From Tubulanus polymorphus (Eukaryota; Nemertea; Palaeonemertea; Tubulaniformes; Tubulanidae): a stretch of DNA of 64,000 nt. Positions within the stretch are counted from its first letter, which is position 1, and every line of letters begins with the position of its first letter. Under the pieces are notes generated by a model that made no database searches, was not told where the DNA came from, and saw nothing but the letters and a program-made list of their open reading frames with translations. The stretch lies in assembly GCF_964204645.1 (NCBI RefSeq), contig NC_134031.1, positions 8,844,501-8,908,500 of the forward strand, read 5' to 3'. The translations under genes and the position numbers were made by a program. Positions 11,183-22,895 of the stretch are shown one piece after another.

Positions 11183-11345
11183 AATCATCATTATTTGGAT
11201 AGTGTTGCTTTAATATTTTTAATTCATCATCAACTAATGATTTTGATAAGTTATCTAATGAACTATTTAAAAATCTATATGAATCTATAAATCTTAGACA
11301 ACCAAATTGGAATGATATATAATTCTCAGATGTTTTAGCTATTTT
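11183..11345 (-). pseudogene. polB fragment (P1a)
   Basis: About 54 codons of the polymerase (SENYISFQFGCLRFIDSYRF region), matching the minus-strand complement of 11,484-11,650. It forms one arm of the inverted repeat around 11,400. Confidence 0.85.
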
Positions 11346-11442
11346 TAGCTATTTAGCTTAATTTTGTAATTAAACCCTTTCGTGAAACCGAATTTTAATC
11401 GTAATTAACTAATCATGATTAAGGAAATTTAATCATGATTTA
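11346..11442. repeat. DNA-transposon remnant at the palindrome centre
   Basis: The spacer between the two polB arms contains AATTAAACCCTTTCGTGAAACC and a run of TAATCATGATTAA words. The same roughly 95 bp appear at about 18,790-18,882, inside the small DNA transposon that interrupts gene G of P1b. This marks a transposon terminus exactly at the point of symmetry of the P1a/P1b pair. Confidence 0.75.
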
Positions 11443-13394
11443 GGAATAGATCAAAAGATAAAATACCAACTTATAAATTTAAAATGTTAGCTAGAACATC
11501 TGAGAATTATATATCATTCCAATTTGGTGGCCTAAGATTTATAGATTCATATAGATTTTCAAATAGTTCATTAGATAACTTATCAAAATCATTAGTTGAT
11601 GATGAATTAAAAATATTAAAGCAACACTATCCAAATAATGATGATTTTAAATTAATGAGATATAAAGGCGCAATTCCATATTCTTTCTATAAAAATCATA
11701 ATGATTTTAACATAACTGAATTATTAAAGGAACAATTCTATGATGAATTAAAAAATGAATTTGTTAAAGATGAAGTATATAATAGAACATTGAATATTTG
11801 GAATCATTTCAAAATAGAAATCATGGACAATTAGAAGATTTATATTCAAAATCAGATGTATTATTATTAACTGATATATTTGAAAGGTTTAGAGATGTAA
11901 ACCTAAAATATTTCAATATTGATCCTTGTCATTGTTATTCTAGCCCAGGTTTAACATGGGATTGTGGATTAAAACTTACAGATATAAAAATGGATTTGTT
12001 AACAAATATAGATCAATTACTATTATTTGAAAAATCTATAAGAGGAGGAGTTTCAGGTGTATTAGGCGATAGATATTTCAATGTAAACGATAACCCTGGA
12101 TATAAGTTATTATATATAGATGCAAATAATTTGTATGGTTGGGCAATGATGGAACCACAACCTTATGGAGTATTTGAAATAAGTGAAGTTTTACAACGTG
12201 AAAATAATGATAAATTTGATTGGAAGAAAAGAATCGTAGATATTGCAGATGATTCAGATACTGGTTACTTCTTTGTTGAAGATTTAGAATATCCTGAACA
12301 TATTAAATTTAAATCTAGAAATCTATCATACTGTCCAGATAATAAAACTGTAACTGATGAAGAATTATCAAATCATCAAAAAAGAATTAAACCTGAAAAT
12401 CATAATCATACAGAAAAGTTAATGGTAACTCAGGAAGATAAATATAATTATGTAGTACATTATAGAATGTTGAAGTTTTATTTGAATCAAGGAATGATCC
12501 TAAAAAAAGTACATAGATATATTTCATTCAGTCAATCTAAATGGTTAGAAAAATATATAGATTTCAAACACCAAACAGAGAACTGAAGCTAAAACTGATT
12601 TCGAGAAAGATTTCTTCAAGTTAATGAATAATGCATTCTATGGTAAGACTTGTGAAAATATTAGAAATAGAAATGATATTGAGTTAGTAAGTAATGGCAA
12701 AAGGATAAGGCATTTACAAACATATCCTAAATTTATAGGTAACAGAATATTTGATGAAAATTTAGCCGCAGTTAAAATGAGAAAAACTTCGATGAAATTT
12801 AATAAACCAATTTATGTTGGAGCATCAGTTTTAGAAATATCAAAGCTATTGATGTATGAATTCTATCATAATGTATTACAACCTCATTTTGGAGAAAAAC
12901 ATATAGAAATCTTATATTTTGATACCGATTCTTACATATTAAAGATAAAAACTAATAACATAACTGATGATTTAAAAACATTAAAACATCCTTTTGATTT
13001 TAGTAACTATCCTAAAGATCATGAATTGTTTAGCAATGATAATAAAAAGGTTCCCGGGAAGTTTAAGGATGAATTAGGTGGTGAAGAAATGATAGAGTTC
13101 ATAGGAATTAGATCTAAAATGTATTCATATAAAACTAAAGAACATGAAGCTAAAAAGTTAAAAGGAATAATAAGAAGTTAGAAAACATAAGATGAGATGT
13201 TTAAGATCTGAAGATCATGAAATGTTTATTGAAGAGATTGAGAAGATAAGTTGAATCCATTTGATGATAAAAGATATATTCTGGATGATGGAATTCATAC
13301 AGTTGCTTATGGTTGTAATTTAGATGAATATGTAAAATTTAAAAGAGAGGAAACCAAAGAGAACGAGATAATAAAAAGAATTCTAACGTGTTAG
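11443..13394 (+). pseudogene. polB: Protein-primed type B DNA polymerase (P1b, C-terminal part, broken)
   Basis: Polymerase of the protein-primed family B that would copy the Polinton genome. Motif A region: LLYIDANNLYGWAMMEPQPYG. Motif B region: [14 protein letters not shown]. Motif C: ILYFDTDSYILK. The exonuclease half is absent because of the inverted junction at about 11,443. Frameshifts near 11,818 and 12,580 and a deletion near 13,170 break the frame. It ends at 13,394, then gene M follows 30 nt later. Confidence 0.9.
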
Positions 13395-13423
13395 TCAAAT
13401 TTTAATGAAAATATGTATTATAA

Positions 13424-13768
13424 ATGGAGAGTAAACAAGCACACAGTGAGAACAACAAATTATTTCTATATAGAATAAAAGATACTTCAAATGTCAAATC
13501 AGTAGATTATAAATTTAAGAAGTTAAAAGAATTAACAATCCATAAGAAATATCTTATTACAGATATTGTTACAGTTACCAACAAATATGGAGATAAATTA
13601 GTTATACACTTAGAATATGAAGGATTAAAAGGAAATACATATAAATTCAGAACATATTTACCAGATAGATTATCAAGTGAAGATCTAGAAGAATTATGCT
13701 CTGGAGATTTCTATTTCGTATACAAAGGTAAGAATGAAATGGGGCACCATGAAATAGATTTCGAATAA
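13424..13768 (+). CDS. Polinton small protein M (OB-fold-like candidate)
   Basis: An open 114-residue frame directly after polB. It has a beta-rich pattern with LTIHKKYLITDI, TNKYGDKLVIHLEYEG, KFRTYLPDRL and FYFVYKGKNE. Small proteins of this pattern accompany polB in Polintons; an OB-fold or single-strand-binding role is my inference from the pattern. It lacks three codons (FHR) present in the P2 copy. The start lies in TATTATAAATGG. Confidence 0.6.
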   Translation: MESKQAHSENNKLFLYRIKDTSNVKSVDYKFKKLKELTIHKKYLITDIVTVTNKYGDKLVIHLEYEGLKGNTYKFRTYLPDRLSSEDLEELCSGDFYFVYKGKNEMGHHEIDFE

Positions 13769-13786
13769 GAAAATATGTAAAATAAA

Positions 13787-14650
13787 TGGTAGAATTAAAA
13801 GAATACAGAATATTTGTTGATTCTAGAAGGCTTACAAATTATAAATCTCATAATTTACTAGTTCAATTAGATAGGGAATATAAAAATTGTGTTGATTTAA
13901 AATAAGTAAATATAAGTTTATGTAACTCATTTTACAATATATCGAATAAAACTGTTGAGCCTTTTTAATTTTTAATAAAAATAAAAATGAATGGGCCTAT
14001 ATATATTTAAAACCGGGGTTATATAATTTAGATACATTGGCACAAGAAATTAATAGAAAAGCCTGGCACAAGTCAGGTAATAATTCCGAGTTCAATATTA
14101 GATTTTTAAAAAGTGAGAGTTCTAACAAAATAAAGATAAGGTTGGCTGATATTGAAAAACATGCATTTATGGTAGAAAAACCAATAGCTTAACTGTTAGG
14201 AATTCCTCCAGATAAATCCTTTACAAATATTGATGCTATACCAAACTTAATACCTTTTACACACTTTTATATTTATTGCAATTTAATCGATCCTACAAAA
14301 ACATTTGAAGCAACTAAAGATATAACTTGTAATTCTGGTTTACTAAACATTTTACCATTGAAAAATGTTAAAGAATTTGGAACGCAAATGATGTAATTAC
14401 TGATATAAAAAGTAAATCATTTAATAATGCATCAATGATTAATAAATAAAATTATAATATAGAAAAAGTAATTGATTTAATTAAAACGCCTTTAGAATAT
14501 AATGAATTAAGATGGAATTATTGATGATATTAAAAACATATTAACCAAAATATATGATAATCATAAAAGTAGTAATGAAATAAGTTGAAATAATCATCAC
14601 TAAGATAACTAAATATTTTGATGATAGTAATTTTTTGATAAATAAATGAG
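13787..14650 (+). pseudogene. Fused X (minor capsid candidate) and L remnants (P1b)
   Basis: X starts at 13,787 (MVELKEYRIFVDSRRL) but meets a TAA about 39 codons in, then continues in pieces. Near 14,390 it jumps into L in the same way as P1a. L residues then run to about 14,650, where K begins. Compare the intact X (48,324) and L (49,092) of P2. Confidence 0.75.
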
Positions 14651-14867
14651 TGATAACAAGTGGATAATAACTGGATTATATAATGGAGCCTTACTATCAG
14701 TTGGAACTGTTGGTTATTCAATGGTATTTAAAAAAGTATTTAAAATGGGAAGTGTTAATGTTGACAGATTTGATATAAATGATATTCTAAAATTAACATT
14801 AGCAGTTACTTTATCTAATTTAACTATTGATTATTTAGAAAAACAAAAATATATTCCTCCCATATAA
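14646..14867 (+). CDS. Polinton small protein K
   Basis: 73-residue frame with two hydrophobic stretches, identical in sequence to the P1a copy. It starts in GGATAAATAAATGAG-type context after a T-run. Function unknown. Confidence 0.65.
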   Translation: MSDNKWIITGLYNGALLSVGTVGYSMVFKKVFKMGSVNVDRFDINDILKLTLAVTLSNLTIDYLEKQKYIPPI

Positions 14868-14891
14868 ATGCGTAATTATTTTACTAAATAA

Positions 14892-15315
14892 ATGGCTTCT
14901 GCAGTAATAACTATTATAGGATCGGCAATTGTTAACGCTTTAGCATTTACTGGTGGTGGATATTTATTTAAACATATTGATAAAAATAGATCATTAACAG
15001 AACAAAAAAGACATAACTTAGCATAAGAGAAATACAATAAAGCTGCAGAAGAATATAGAGAAAAAGAGACAAAACTATATGGATTATATTAACAAGGAAT
15101 TATATGATCAGAAGATTTCACATAGAGATTTTCAATCAGTTGATGATGCAATGAGTTTATATAACGCGGTAACAAATAAAGAAAAATTACATCTATACAA
15201 ACCTGAATCATCAGATTATTATACCCCAAGTAAAGAACAACAGAAATATGAAATAATATGGATTTTAGGTGGAACTGTTATTGTTATATTTGTAGCGTAT
15301 AGATTTAGTAATTAG
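14892..15315 (+). pseudogene. Polinton protein J (P1b, broken)
   Basis: The N-terminal hydrophobic part (NALAFTGGGYLF) is followed by a stop near 15,025 and a one-base insertion near 15,065 (AAAAAGAGAC). The C-terminal part is open, with EQQKYEIIWILGGTVIVIFVAY as a membrane segment. The three copies of J in the window are broken in different places, except P2, which is intact. Confidence 0.72.
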
Positions 15316-15335
15316 TAATTTTTTTTGCTAAATAA

Positions 15336-15764
15336 ATGGATGATAATATTGATATTATTCCTCATGATATAAATAAAACTAAATTAAAAATATATTTAGA
15401 AAAACAAATATTAGAATTTGAAAGTGACTTAAAAAGAAAAAAGAAAAAATATTTAAAATCTAAAATTATATATTATTTTATTATCAGTGGTTCGGTTACA
15501 ATTAGTAAAAAAAAAAAAACATTTCTAGCAATATTCAGTCCATTAACACCTTTAGCTATATCAATTGGTGTATTAGGATTAAGTTCAAGTGTTTTAACTG
15601 GTATAAGTTCAAAATTAAATATAAAAAGTAATAAAGGAAAAATTAAAACTAATATAAAAGAAATTAATAAACTAAAGAATAGACTAGATTATATAATAAG
15701 TTTAAATGGTCCTATAACAGTGGACGAACAAGATAAATTATTAAAAGAATTAATAAATTATTAA
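15336..15764 (+). CDS. Polinton small membrane protein I (altered)
   Basis: Open for 142 residues and similar to P1a and P2, but the first membrane segment is changed: a run of about 12 A bases (15,509-15,522) puts KKKK where the others have SSVIT. This would spoil the hydrophobic segment. It may be a real mutation or a base-calling problem. The start is preceded by TAATTTTTTTTGCTAAATAA. Confidence 0.62.
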   Translation: MDDNIDIIPHDINKTKLKIYLEKQILEFESDLKRKKKKYLKSKIIYYFIISGSVTISKKKKTFLAIFSPLTPLAISIGVLGLSSSVLTGISSKLNIKSNKGKIKTNIKEINKLKNRLDYIISLNGPITVDEQDKLLKELINY

Positions 15765-15780
15765 ATTTTTAATTATATAA

Positions 15781-17019
15781 ATGGTAGATAGTTTTCCAAA
15801 AGCTTTCCAATATAATAAATCAATTAAATATAATATTCCTGCAATAGATTTTAATAAAGATATTACATATAGAAATGAAGTTTTAAATTCATTAATTGAT
15901 TTATATATTTATGTTACTGAAACTAATTATTTTAATGTTAAGATGGAAAATATATTTTATGTGTATACAATTAATTTTAAAAATTTAAATGAGGCAAAAC
16001 AATGGTTATTAAAATCTAATATGAAATATTGGCAGAACCAATTAAATTTTGCTGTCTATTGCGCAACAACAGGATGTGGAATAAGTTGGAATGATCATTT
16101 GAATAAACCAAGTTTACCATTGATGTTATCACTTTTTAGATTTCATACTTATTTTCAAATAAAATTAATTTTAGATGAATTAGAATGTCCTTTACCAGGT
16201 TCAAAATATTTTAAAGAATTGAATAATAATATTAAGTTTTATGAAATATGTAATGAATTTAATATTAATTCAAATAATGATTTTAGAGCAAAAATTGGAA
16301 CAATGGGTGGATTAGGAATATTATATACTAAAGAATTTGGAAAAATAATGACAAATTCAGATATGAGAACACTAAATTGGATTGAATTACCAAAATATTA
16401 TGATAATATACAACAACAAAATAATAATGGTTGGGTTTATTTCATTTTAGAAAATAGTGAAGGTTTTACTAAAGCTGGTAAACAAAGAATAAATGAATCA
16501 ATTAGAACTTATTTAATTTGTATTTTAGGTGCGCAAGTTGAAACAAGATCACTAATAGTTGGAAATGATAACACTTCATTCGATGCGCAGAAACAATTTA
16601 AAGTATTATTTGAAGATTCAATTCATAATGATAGAAATAGATCGATTCCAGAAAACATTGTAAGATATCAAAATTATTTAGATAAATCACATATTAGACT
16701 AAATTATTGTATAGGCCCTAATCTATTAATTATTTCTAATGATTTAGTATTAAAGATGGGAAATATAATTGGTTATAATAATCTAATTAAAACTGCAACT
16801 AAAACTAAGAATATTAAATTAAATAATGATTCTAAAATAAAAGATTACAATACATCAGAAAATGGTGCCGTACGGCACCCACACGGTGATATTAAAACTG
16901 ATAATATTCAACATGATATAATTAAAACTGATAATGATAATAAATCCCATGAAAATGCTAAATTAGCTTTAACTTGTATAGGAATTGTTATAGGAGGAAT
17001 ATTATATTTTAAATTTTAA
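15781..17019 (+). CDS. Polinton conserved protein H (longest open copy)
   Basis: 412 residues without a stop. Landmarks: FQYNKSIKYNIPAIDF; QNQLNFAVYCATTGCGISWNDHL (about residues 82-104); FRFHTYFQIKLILDELECPLPG; GWVYFILENSEGFTKAG; IRTYLICILGAQVETR; FDAQKQFKVLFEDSI; IVRYQNYL; and a C-terminal single membrane segment (CIGIVIGGILYFKF). Relative to P2 it lacks about 20 residues in the middle and a short stretch before the tail, and it carries the 27-bp insert at 16,864. A virion protein of unknown role (inference from gene position). Confidence 0.75.
   Translation: MVDSFPKAFQYNKSIKYNIPAIDFNKDITYRNEVLNSLIDLYIYVTETNYFNVKMENIFYVYTINFKNLNEAKQWLLKSNMKYWQNQLNFAVYCATTGCGISWNDHLNKPSLPLMLSLFRFHTYFQIKLILDELECPLPGSKYFKELNNNIKFYEICNEFNINSNNDFRAKIGTMGGLGILYTKEFGKIMTNSDMRTLNWIELPKYYDNIQQQNNNGWVYFILENSEGFTKAGKQRINESIRTYLICILGAQVETRSLIVGNDNTSFDAQKQFKVLFEDSIHNDRNRSIPENIVRYQNYLDKSHIRLNYCIGPNLLIISNDLVLKMGNIIGYNNLIKTATKTKNIKLNNDSKIKDYNTSENGAVRHPHGDIKTDNIQHDIIKTDNDNKSHENAKLALTCIGIVIGGILYFKF
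16864..16890 (+). repeat. 27-bp palindromic in-frame mini-insert, copy 2 (in gene H)
   Basis: GGTGCCGTACGGCACC is a perfect 16-bp palindrome, followed by CACACGGTGAT. It follows AAAAT and precedes ATTAAAA. P1a (near 7,945, minus strand) and P2 (near 51,840) have the same gene region without it. It adds residues NGAVRHPHG in frame. Confidence 0.9.
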
Positions 17020-18002
17020 TTTTTTTATTATGTAAATGGATGTAGAAGGTGGAGAAGATATTCCAATGGATACTTTTGGTGACACCCCCGGTATAAGTGA
17101 TGAACCACAACCTGATTTTAATGAAACTAATATTGATGATGATAATTCATCAGCGCGTAATTCTAATTTAGCAGATAGTGGTTCTAAAGGCTCATCAACA
17201 GATGAATTTGATAGAAGAACTAGATGGAGAATAAATCCTGAAAATGAAAATCAAGGTTTATCAAGACAAGATTTAGAATATAATAAAATTATTTATAAAT
17301 TACAACCTGTATTTGAAAATTCTGGATATAATATAAATGCTAGAGCTGTTCGACTTTTAGTAAGAGAATTAAAACTTTTAGATAATGGTGAATATTATCA
17401 TTTGAAAGATGATTATTATATTAATATCACTTATAAAAATCAAGATAAAATATTAGCGGAATCAACTTTGGAAAAATTAGAATCAGATAGAATTAAAAGA
17501 ATAAGTAATAGTATTTAAAACAATCAATAATAATTTAGAACCAGAAATGGAAGGGTATGGAGATCGATTAAATAAATTAAGATCTTCAACACCCGAAACA
17601 TCGAGAAGAGATATTCAACAAATTGATAATGATTCAAGTCAATTACAATTAGTAAAACATTTTGATAGCATGTTAGATACAGTTCATTCATTTGAAGAAG
17701 AGATGAATAGCGTTTTAGATACACCCGGTGCTGAAACTGGTATAAATCGAATACAATCTTTACTAGAAAAGGATTATTTGATTTAACTGATGATGAATTA
17801 GAAGCATTTCCTGAACAAGCACGTAGAGAAATTAAAGGTATGCAAGAATCAGCTGATAAAATTGCGCATGAAAAATGTATAAGAGATTTTAAAATTAGAA
17901 CTTTGGAAAAAGACAGACCTGATAAAATTAAAGAAATAGAACAATTAAAATTAGATAGAGATAATAAAGTTATTGAAGAAATCTAATTTAAAAATATAGC
18001 TG

Positions 18003-19365
18003 CAAGGCAGCGATAACGGGTTTTCTGGATGCATGTGATCGAAAGGAAAAATTAATTACCGGGGGCCGGCGTAATTAACCCTTAATTATGATTTAATCAC
18101 TAATCATGATTAAATTATCATGATTTAATCAAGTTAGGTGTTTCACAAAACGTAATTAACTTTAATTATAATTAAGTTAATTACAAAATTAAATTCTCCT
18201 CTTGAGTGTAATTAAACCATTTAATCATCATTAGTTTATTATTAAAAACAAGAAGCTGCAGATATCATTCATGGAATTTGGTGTTTATTAATTGACGACG
18301 GCAATTCCTACACTTATTCAGTTTTTCAGATTGTTTGGCTCAAATAATTTGGATTAAAGGCATGTCAATACTCTAAATTCTATTGATTTATTTTCAAACG
18401 TCCTATGTTTTTGTCAGCACGACCACCACATACTTAGAAGTATTGAATTAATTGATTTTGTCCATACATATGATAGATTTCTGTCAGTAGAGTACATATC
18501 TATGGAGTTAGTGTTAAAAAGTGCTAATCACTGCTCGGAAATAAACCCCATTTACGAGGATTTGATTTTGCTGAGGGAGGTGAGTTTCTATTTAAAAATT
18601 TTTGAAATATCTTGCTAAGTTTTTCCACTGGTTCCTGAGACCTTTCAGAGCAATCTTTAACTCCCAGAGGAGTGAATTTCTCTTTTCCTCTAAACAAGGA
18701 AGGTTGTTGATGCTTGGACAGCAAATGGCTGTCTAAAGTTCCGCCATTTTGATACAGTTAAATTGTAATTAAGTTGCCTAATTATGTAATTAGTTAATTT
18801 TGTAATTAAACCCTTTCGTGAAACCGAATTTTTATCGTAATTAACTAATCATGATTAAGGAAATTTAATCATGATTTAGGTCCTAATTATAATTAAAGTT
18901 AATTATGCTTTGTGAAACCGGCCCCGGGTATTCGATGGAAAAAATAAAATGAGATGATTTGGATATTATCGGAGCAATCCTCTTTTTGGTTGAATGGTCT
19001 AACCCCAGTATAGTCCCCGTGATTTGGAAATTCTCGGAGCCCTCCTTTATTTACTTACTAAATGACGTCACAAACTGTTATTTCGCCGGTGCTTGTCTAA
19101 CAATTCAATTCAATTCTTTATTTACAGTAACCTAATAAGTAATTTTAAGTTTCAAATAGGATGGAAAGTACATTCAGACAATCTGTTGGTTCAGAGAAAC
19201 CGTTATTACAGTATCAATTTATACATTTCGTTTCGAAGCTGTCAGTTGCCGAATCTGAATGAAGATGAATTTTATTTGACGAAATCGGCGGAAAATAAAT
19301 GATAATAATAATCAACAGAATTTCAAGAGGGTTTTCGACGAAAGTCAGAAAACCCTAAAAAGAAA
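18003..19365. mobile_element. Nested insertion in gene G (composite)
   Basis: Non-Polinton DNA of higher GC separating two parts of gene G. Near its edges lie GGGTTTTCTG (18,018) and its inverse CAGAAAACCC (about 19,343), plus a 9-bp hairpin (AGGGTTTTC/GAAAACCCT) at the right edge. Inside are the small DNA transposon at 18,057-18,930 and, at 19,102-19,126, the reversed tail of a LINE-like repeat (CAATTCAATTCAATTCTTTA). The exact element borders are uncertain. Confidence 0.55.
18057..18930. mobile_element. Non-autonomous DNA transposon with CCGGGGCCGG ends
   Basis: The ends are inverted copies: left CCGGGGGCCGG then TTTCACAAAACG, TAATTAACTTTAATTATAATTA; right the reverse of these, ending GAAACCGGCCCCGGG. 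The arms are filled with TAATCATGATTAA palindromic words and TAATTA repeats. There is no transposase frame, so it is a MITE-like element. A fragment of the same family lies at 11,346-11,442. Confidence 0.7.
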
Positions 19366-19931
19366 TGCGTATTTAGAAAAAGAAAAAGATGATTTAGAAT
19401 ATAACATAGAATTACAAAAAGAAGAAATTAAATCATTATTAAAATCATATGATTATAATATTAATAGATTAAAAGTTATTTTTAAAGATTTGTTGATAAA
19501 ACCAAATTCTGAAATATCATTGAAAGATAGAATAAAATTATTATTTAAATTAGAAGGAATAACAATTCTTTCAATTCCTACAGCTGTAACTATGTTACAA
19601 CAATAGGTTTAGCTGTATCAAATTCACTGAAATCTACTCCTACTCCCAATAAACCGGATAAACCCCCAGATAATAATAATTCTATACAAGATAAAGTTAA
19701 GGATGGTTCAAAGAAATTAGCAAAATATTTATGGGAACTATCTAAAAAATCTGCTGCAGCATTGCCCGGAGTTATTGCATCAATTGTTGGTTTTATATTG
19801 AAATCTGCAGGAAACATTATTAACTTTGCTGCTGAACATATTATTTTATTTTTAATTACAGTTGTAAGTGCTATTATTTTTGGGTTAGTAAACATGATAA
19901 AAAATAAATAATTAATTTTTTTGTTAAATAA

Positions 19932-21063
19932 ATGAGTGGGAGTTATATCAATCCTTCTAAGAATCATAGAATATCTAATGCTATTAAAGCAGAAAGATCA
20001 CATCATATAATTACTCATAACCCTTCTAATATTAATCCTGATGAAACTTTATATGTTAGAATTCCTCGATTAACACAAAAGATTGGTCCAGAAACAGTTT
20101 TAGATGATTAGATGATTATAATTTATTTATGCATTATAAAGATTAATGGTTAACTAAAGAAAATAGAAATAATATGATATTTCAAGGAATCAAATCAGAA
20201 AACCAAAATAAATTATTATCAGAAGCTAATAGCGCAATATTAACTAATGCTATAGATAAATTGATAAAAAGTATATATGGAAGCAAATATAAAATTCCAT
20301 TAGACTTTGAATTGATAAATAATAATGCACCTTTATATAAATACGCAATTCAAGAAGATGTTATATTTGAGATAACATTTGCTCCGTTAATGAAATTGTA
20401 ATATCTAGCGTTAATAAAGATATGGGTTATAAATTATCGAATATATGTTTAGAATATGATACAGTAACTGATGAAAATATTTCAAGTATAATTCAAACTA
20501 AATACAATCAAGGATTTTCATTATTATATGATTATATTGATAAATTTAAAACTGTAACTATTAATGCAAATGATGAAATAATTAATGAGAATATTAACTT
20601 CCCGAGAAGATCTATTGAAGGTATATTAATATTTTTTACCATTGCAACATATACTCATGGTGCAATAAATGTTGATAATTATTATAATCCTGAAATAACA
20701 AAAGTAGAAATAATTATCGAAGGAATAGCAAATAAAATATTTTGTCAAGGAATGAGAATGATTGATCAATGGCCAGAAATTAGAAAACATTTTATGAATG
20801 AAAAAGTAAAATCATCTGAAAATTGTAATATTAATCAAATTGATTATTATACCGGTAATAAATACGCATTATGGTTAGATTTTAGAACAACATAGGATAA
20901 TTCATTACATGGTTCTGGAAAAAAACTACAGAACACAAAAGATGGAATACAATTATTCATGACAAAGAATAAAGGAATCAAAAATTTTAAAATGCACATT
21001 TATATTATATCTGACGCGCAATTAAATATTGTAAATTCTCAATTAAATAGTGTTATGTATTAG
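19932..21063 (+). pseudogene. Polinton major capsid protein (P1b, broken)
   Basis: Same hexon-type protein as in P1a. A deletion of about 110 bp after the IPRLTQ residues removes a segment present in P1a. There is a stop near 20,150, a one-base deletion near 20,387 and a TAG at about 20,893. The C-terminal HGSGKK...DGIQLFMTK and IISDAQLNIVNSQL signatures are intact and in frame to the stop at 21,061. The two MCP copies are broken at different sites. Confidence 0.87.
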
Positions 21064-21095
21064 AATTTTAATTTTAATAAAAAATTTTATAATAA

Positions 21096-21881
21096 ATGGA
21101 AGGAGGTAAAGTATATAAACATATTCCATACATCGATACACATGAAAATAATGATGGCTTATATTATGTAATACCATGTAATATAGCTTTGATATTTGAT
21201 CCTATTTTCAAAATTTATAAAACTAAACTAATAGAAATCGATAATAATAAAAGTGGTGTTGTTGATAATTTAAGTAATGTAATTGATAATAATGTAATAC
21301 CTTCTACATCTAATAATGTAATACCTTCTACATCTAATAATGTTATACCTTCTACATCTAATAATGAAATAATATTAAATATTAGTGAAAATAGAAATTG
21401 TTGTGATTATTGTAAAGGTGAATTTTCAACGCTCCATCAAATTGGAATAAACATATGAATACAAAGGCACATATGACTAATGTAATAGAACGTGTTGGTT
21501 TAAGAGAATTTATAGAGCACCCATTTATATATGTTACAAAGTTTGTTTCAAATAAAAAAGTAAATGGTAAAGAATTATATGAAGATTTATTATTAGCAAC
21601 ACCTAATAAAGATGAATTAGATTTAACCGATGCTAATAAAATATTAGGATCAAACATTGTAATGTAAATTAGGAGCAAACACTAAGAAAGATGATAATGA
21701 AAATATAGTTACAGATATTGATAATAAAGATTATGTGGACACACTTTTGGTGAAAGATAAAGAAGAAACTATTGATGATGCGGTAGAAAGGATGAATAAG
21801 TATAACAATAAAACAACTATTGATGATGATACGGTAAAAAGTTTGAATAAATTGTTAGGGTCTGATAGTGAAAGTGATTAA
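21096..21881 (+). pseudogene. Polinton protein E (P1b, broken)
   Basis: Starts EGGKVYKHIPYIDTHENN. It has three NNVIPSTS-type repeats (21,288-21,366), a Cys pair in CCDYCKGEF, a frameshift near 21,455, then the ERVGLREFIEHPF region and a stop near 21,666, with a polar tail to 21,881. It has no 27-bp insert near 21,700, unlike P1a. Function unknown. Confidence 0.65.
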
Positions 21882-22312
21882 AATATTAATTATATTTAAC
21901 TCAAATAATAATATTGGTTGAAAATTGTATAAAATAATAGTAAATAAAAAAGGGGGTTTTAAGTATTTAAGGTATTTAAGGTATCTAATACATATCTAAT
22001 ACATATCTTATACATATTATTTGAAAATACCTTAAATTATATATTTTTTTAAATTTATATTGAAACCTCAGCAATAATAAATAACCTTTATTATTTTCAA
22101 ACTTATCCATATATTAGTTGAAAAAATAAAAATAAATTGGTTGAAAATTGTATAAATAATATTTATTTTAAAAAAGGGGGTTTTAAGTATTTAAGGTATC
22201 TAATAGGGTATCTAATACATAGTAGGTATTAGGGTATCTAATAGGGTATCAGGTATTAGGGTATCTAATAGGGTATCTAATACATAGGTATATAAATAGT
22301 TATTTTATAAAT
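21882..22312. repeat. Convergent intergenic region with GGGTAT-type repeats (duplicated)
   Basis: Lies between the 3' ends of E and the ATPase. Two blocks (about 21,945-22,030 and 22,165-22,300) begin with AAAGGGGGTTTTAAGTATTTAAGG and continue as imperfect repeats of GGTATCTAATA and GGGTATT. The whole block is the mirror image of 3,888-4,077 but doubled. No gene is seen. Confidence 0.6.
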
Positions 22313-22895
22313 TTATTGTAGTCTCAGTAATAATTTTGAACCTTTATTATTCTTTAATTTATTCATATATTCATCATGTAACTGAGTAGGTATAATTTGA
22401 TTTTCTTCCAATGATTGTTGCATAGATTTTCTATCTTTGTTATAAAATAAAACTAGAAATCTTATATTCTCCCTAAAGTCTTTAACAATTGAATTATATT
22501 TTTGATTTAAAACCCATTTTGTTTTCCCAAAATGTCTCCCAGAGAAAGCTAGATAACATAACTCACTTTCTCTCACTTTTGAATCATGTAAATTTGCGCA
22601 ATCATCTATAATGAATAATGTATTTGATCCTTTATAAGTATCAATTGCTATTTTAATACAATTATCTAAATTTTCTTTTGCTGTTTTAGGATCTAATATA
22701 ATACACTTTTTTATCTTAACTATATCTCTATTATGTTTTATTCATTTCATAAGTGGGGCAGAATAATATTATATTATCAAAATGATTCTTATAAATAGTT
22801 TCTAACAAGTCTAATATGAAATGTGTTTTACCACAGTTGGTTACCCCAGTTATTAACATATTATGCAGTTCAAATATAAATAAATCTTTATTCAT
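22313..22895 (-). pseudogene. Packaging ATPase (P1b, broken)
   Basis: Starts at 22,895 overlapping the integrase end. The Walker A region lies at about 22,835-22,850 and the Walker B region at about 22,600-22,620 (FIIDDCA type). Frames shift near 22,740. The C-terminal frame 22,313-22,576 ends early at LLLRLQ, lacking the last residues of P1a. Confidence 0.82.

Larger units (their letters stand above)
1..11345 (-). mobile_element. Polinton/Maverick copy P1a (incomplete, inverted)
   Basis: This is the left half of a head-to-head pair of Polintons. Plus-strand genes HNH, B, C, integrase and ATPase converge on minus-strand genes E, MCP, G, H, I, J, K and X. The same set occurs mirrored in P1b and in P2. 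The right terminus lies before the window start; at the other end the copy stops inside polB at about 11,345. Composition is very AT-rich compared with the BEL, LINE and Penelope sequence elsewhere. Most genes carry stops or frameshifts, so the copy cannot make virions by itself (inference). Confidence 0.9.
17036..19911 (+). pseudogene. Polinton large virion candidate G (P1b, broken by transposons)
   Basis: Starts with the acidic EGGEDIPMDTFGDTPGISD segment. The frame stops at 17,518, and coiled-coil sequence resumes at about 17,545 and continues to about 18,000. A 1.35-kb non-Polinton insertion follows. The gene resumes at about 19,366 and ends with KKLAKYLWELSKKSAAALPG and the two hydrophobic segments before the stop at 19,909-19,911. 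A frameshift near 19,600 is also present. Confidence 0.75.
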
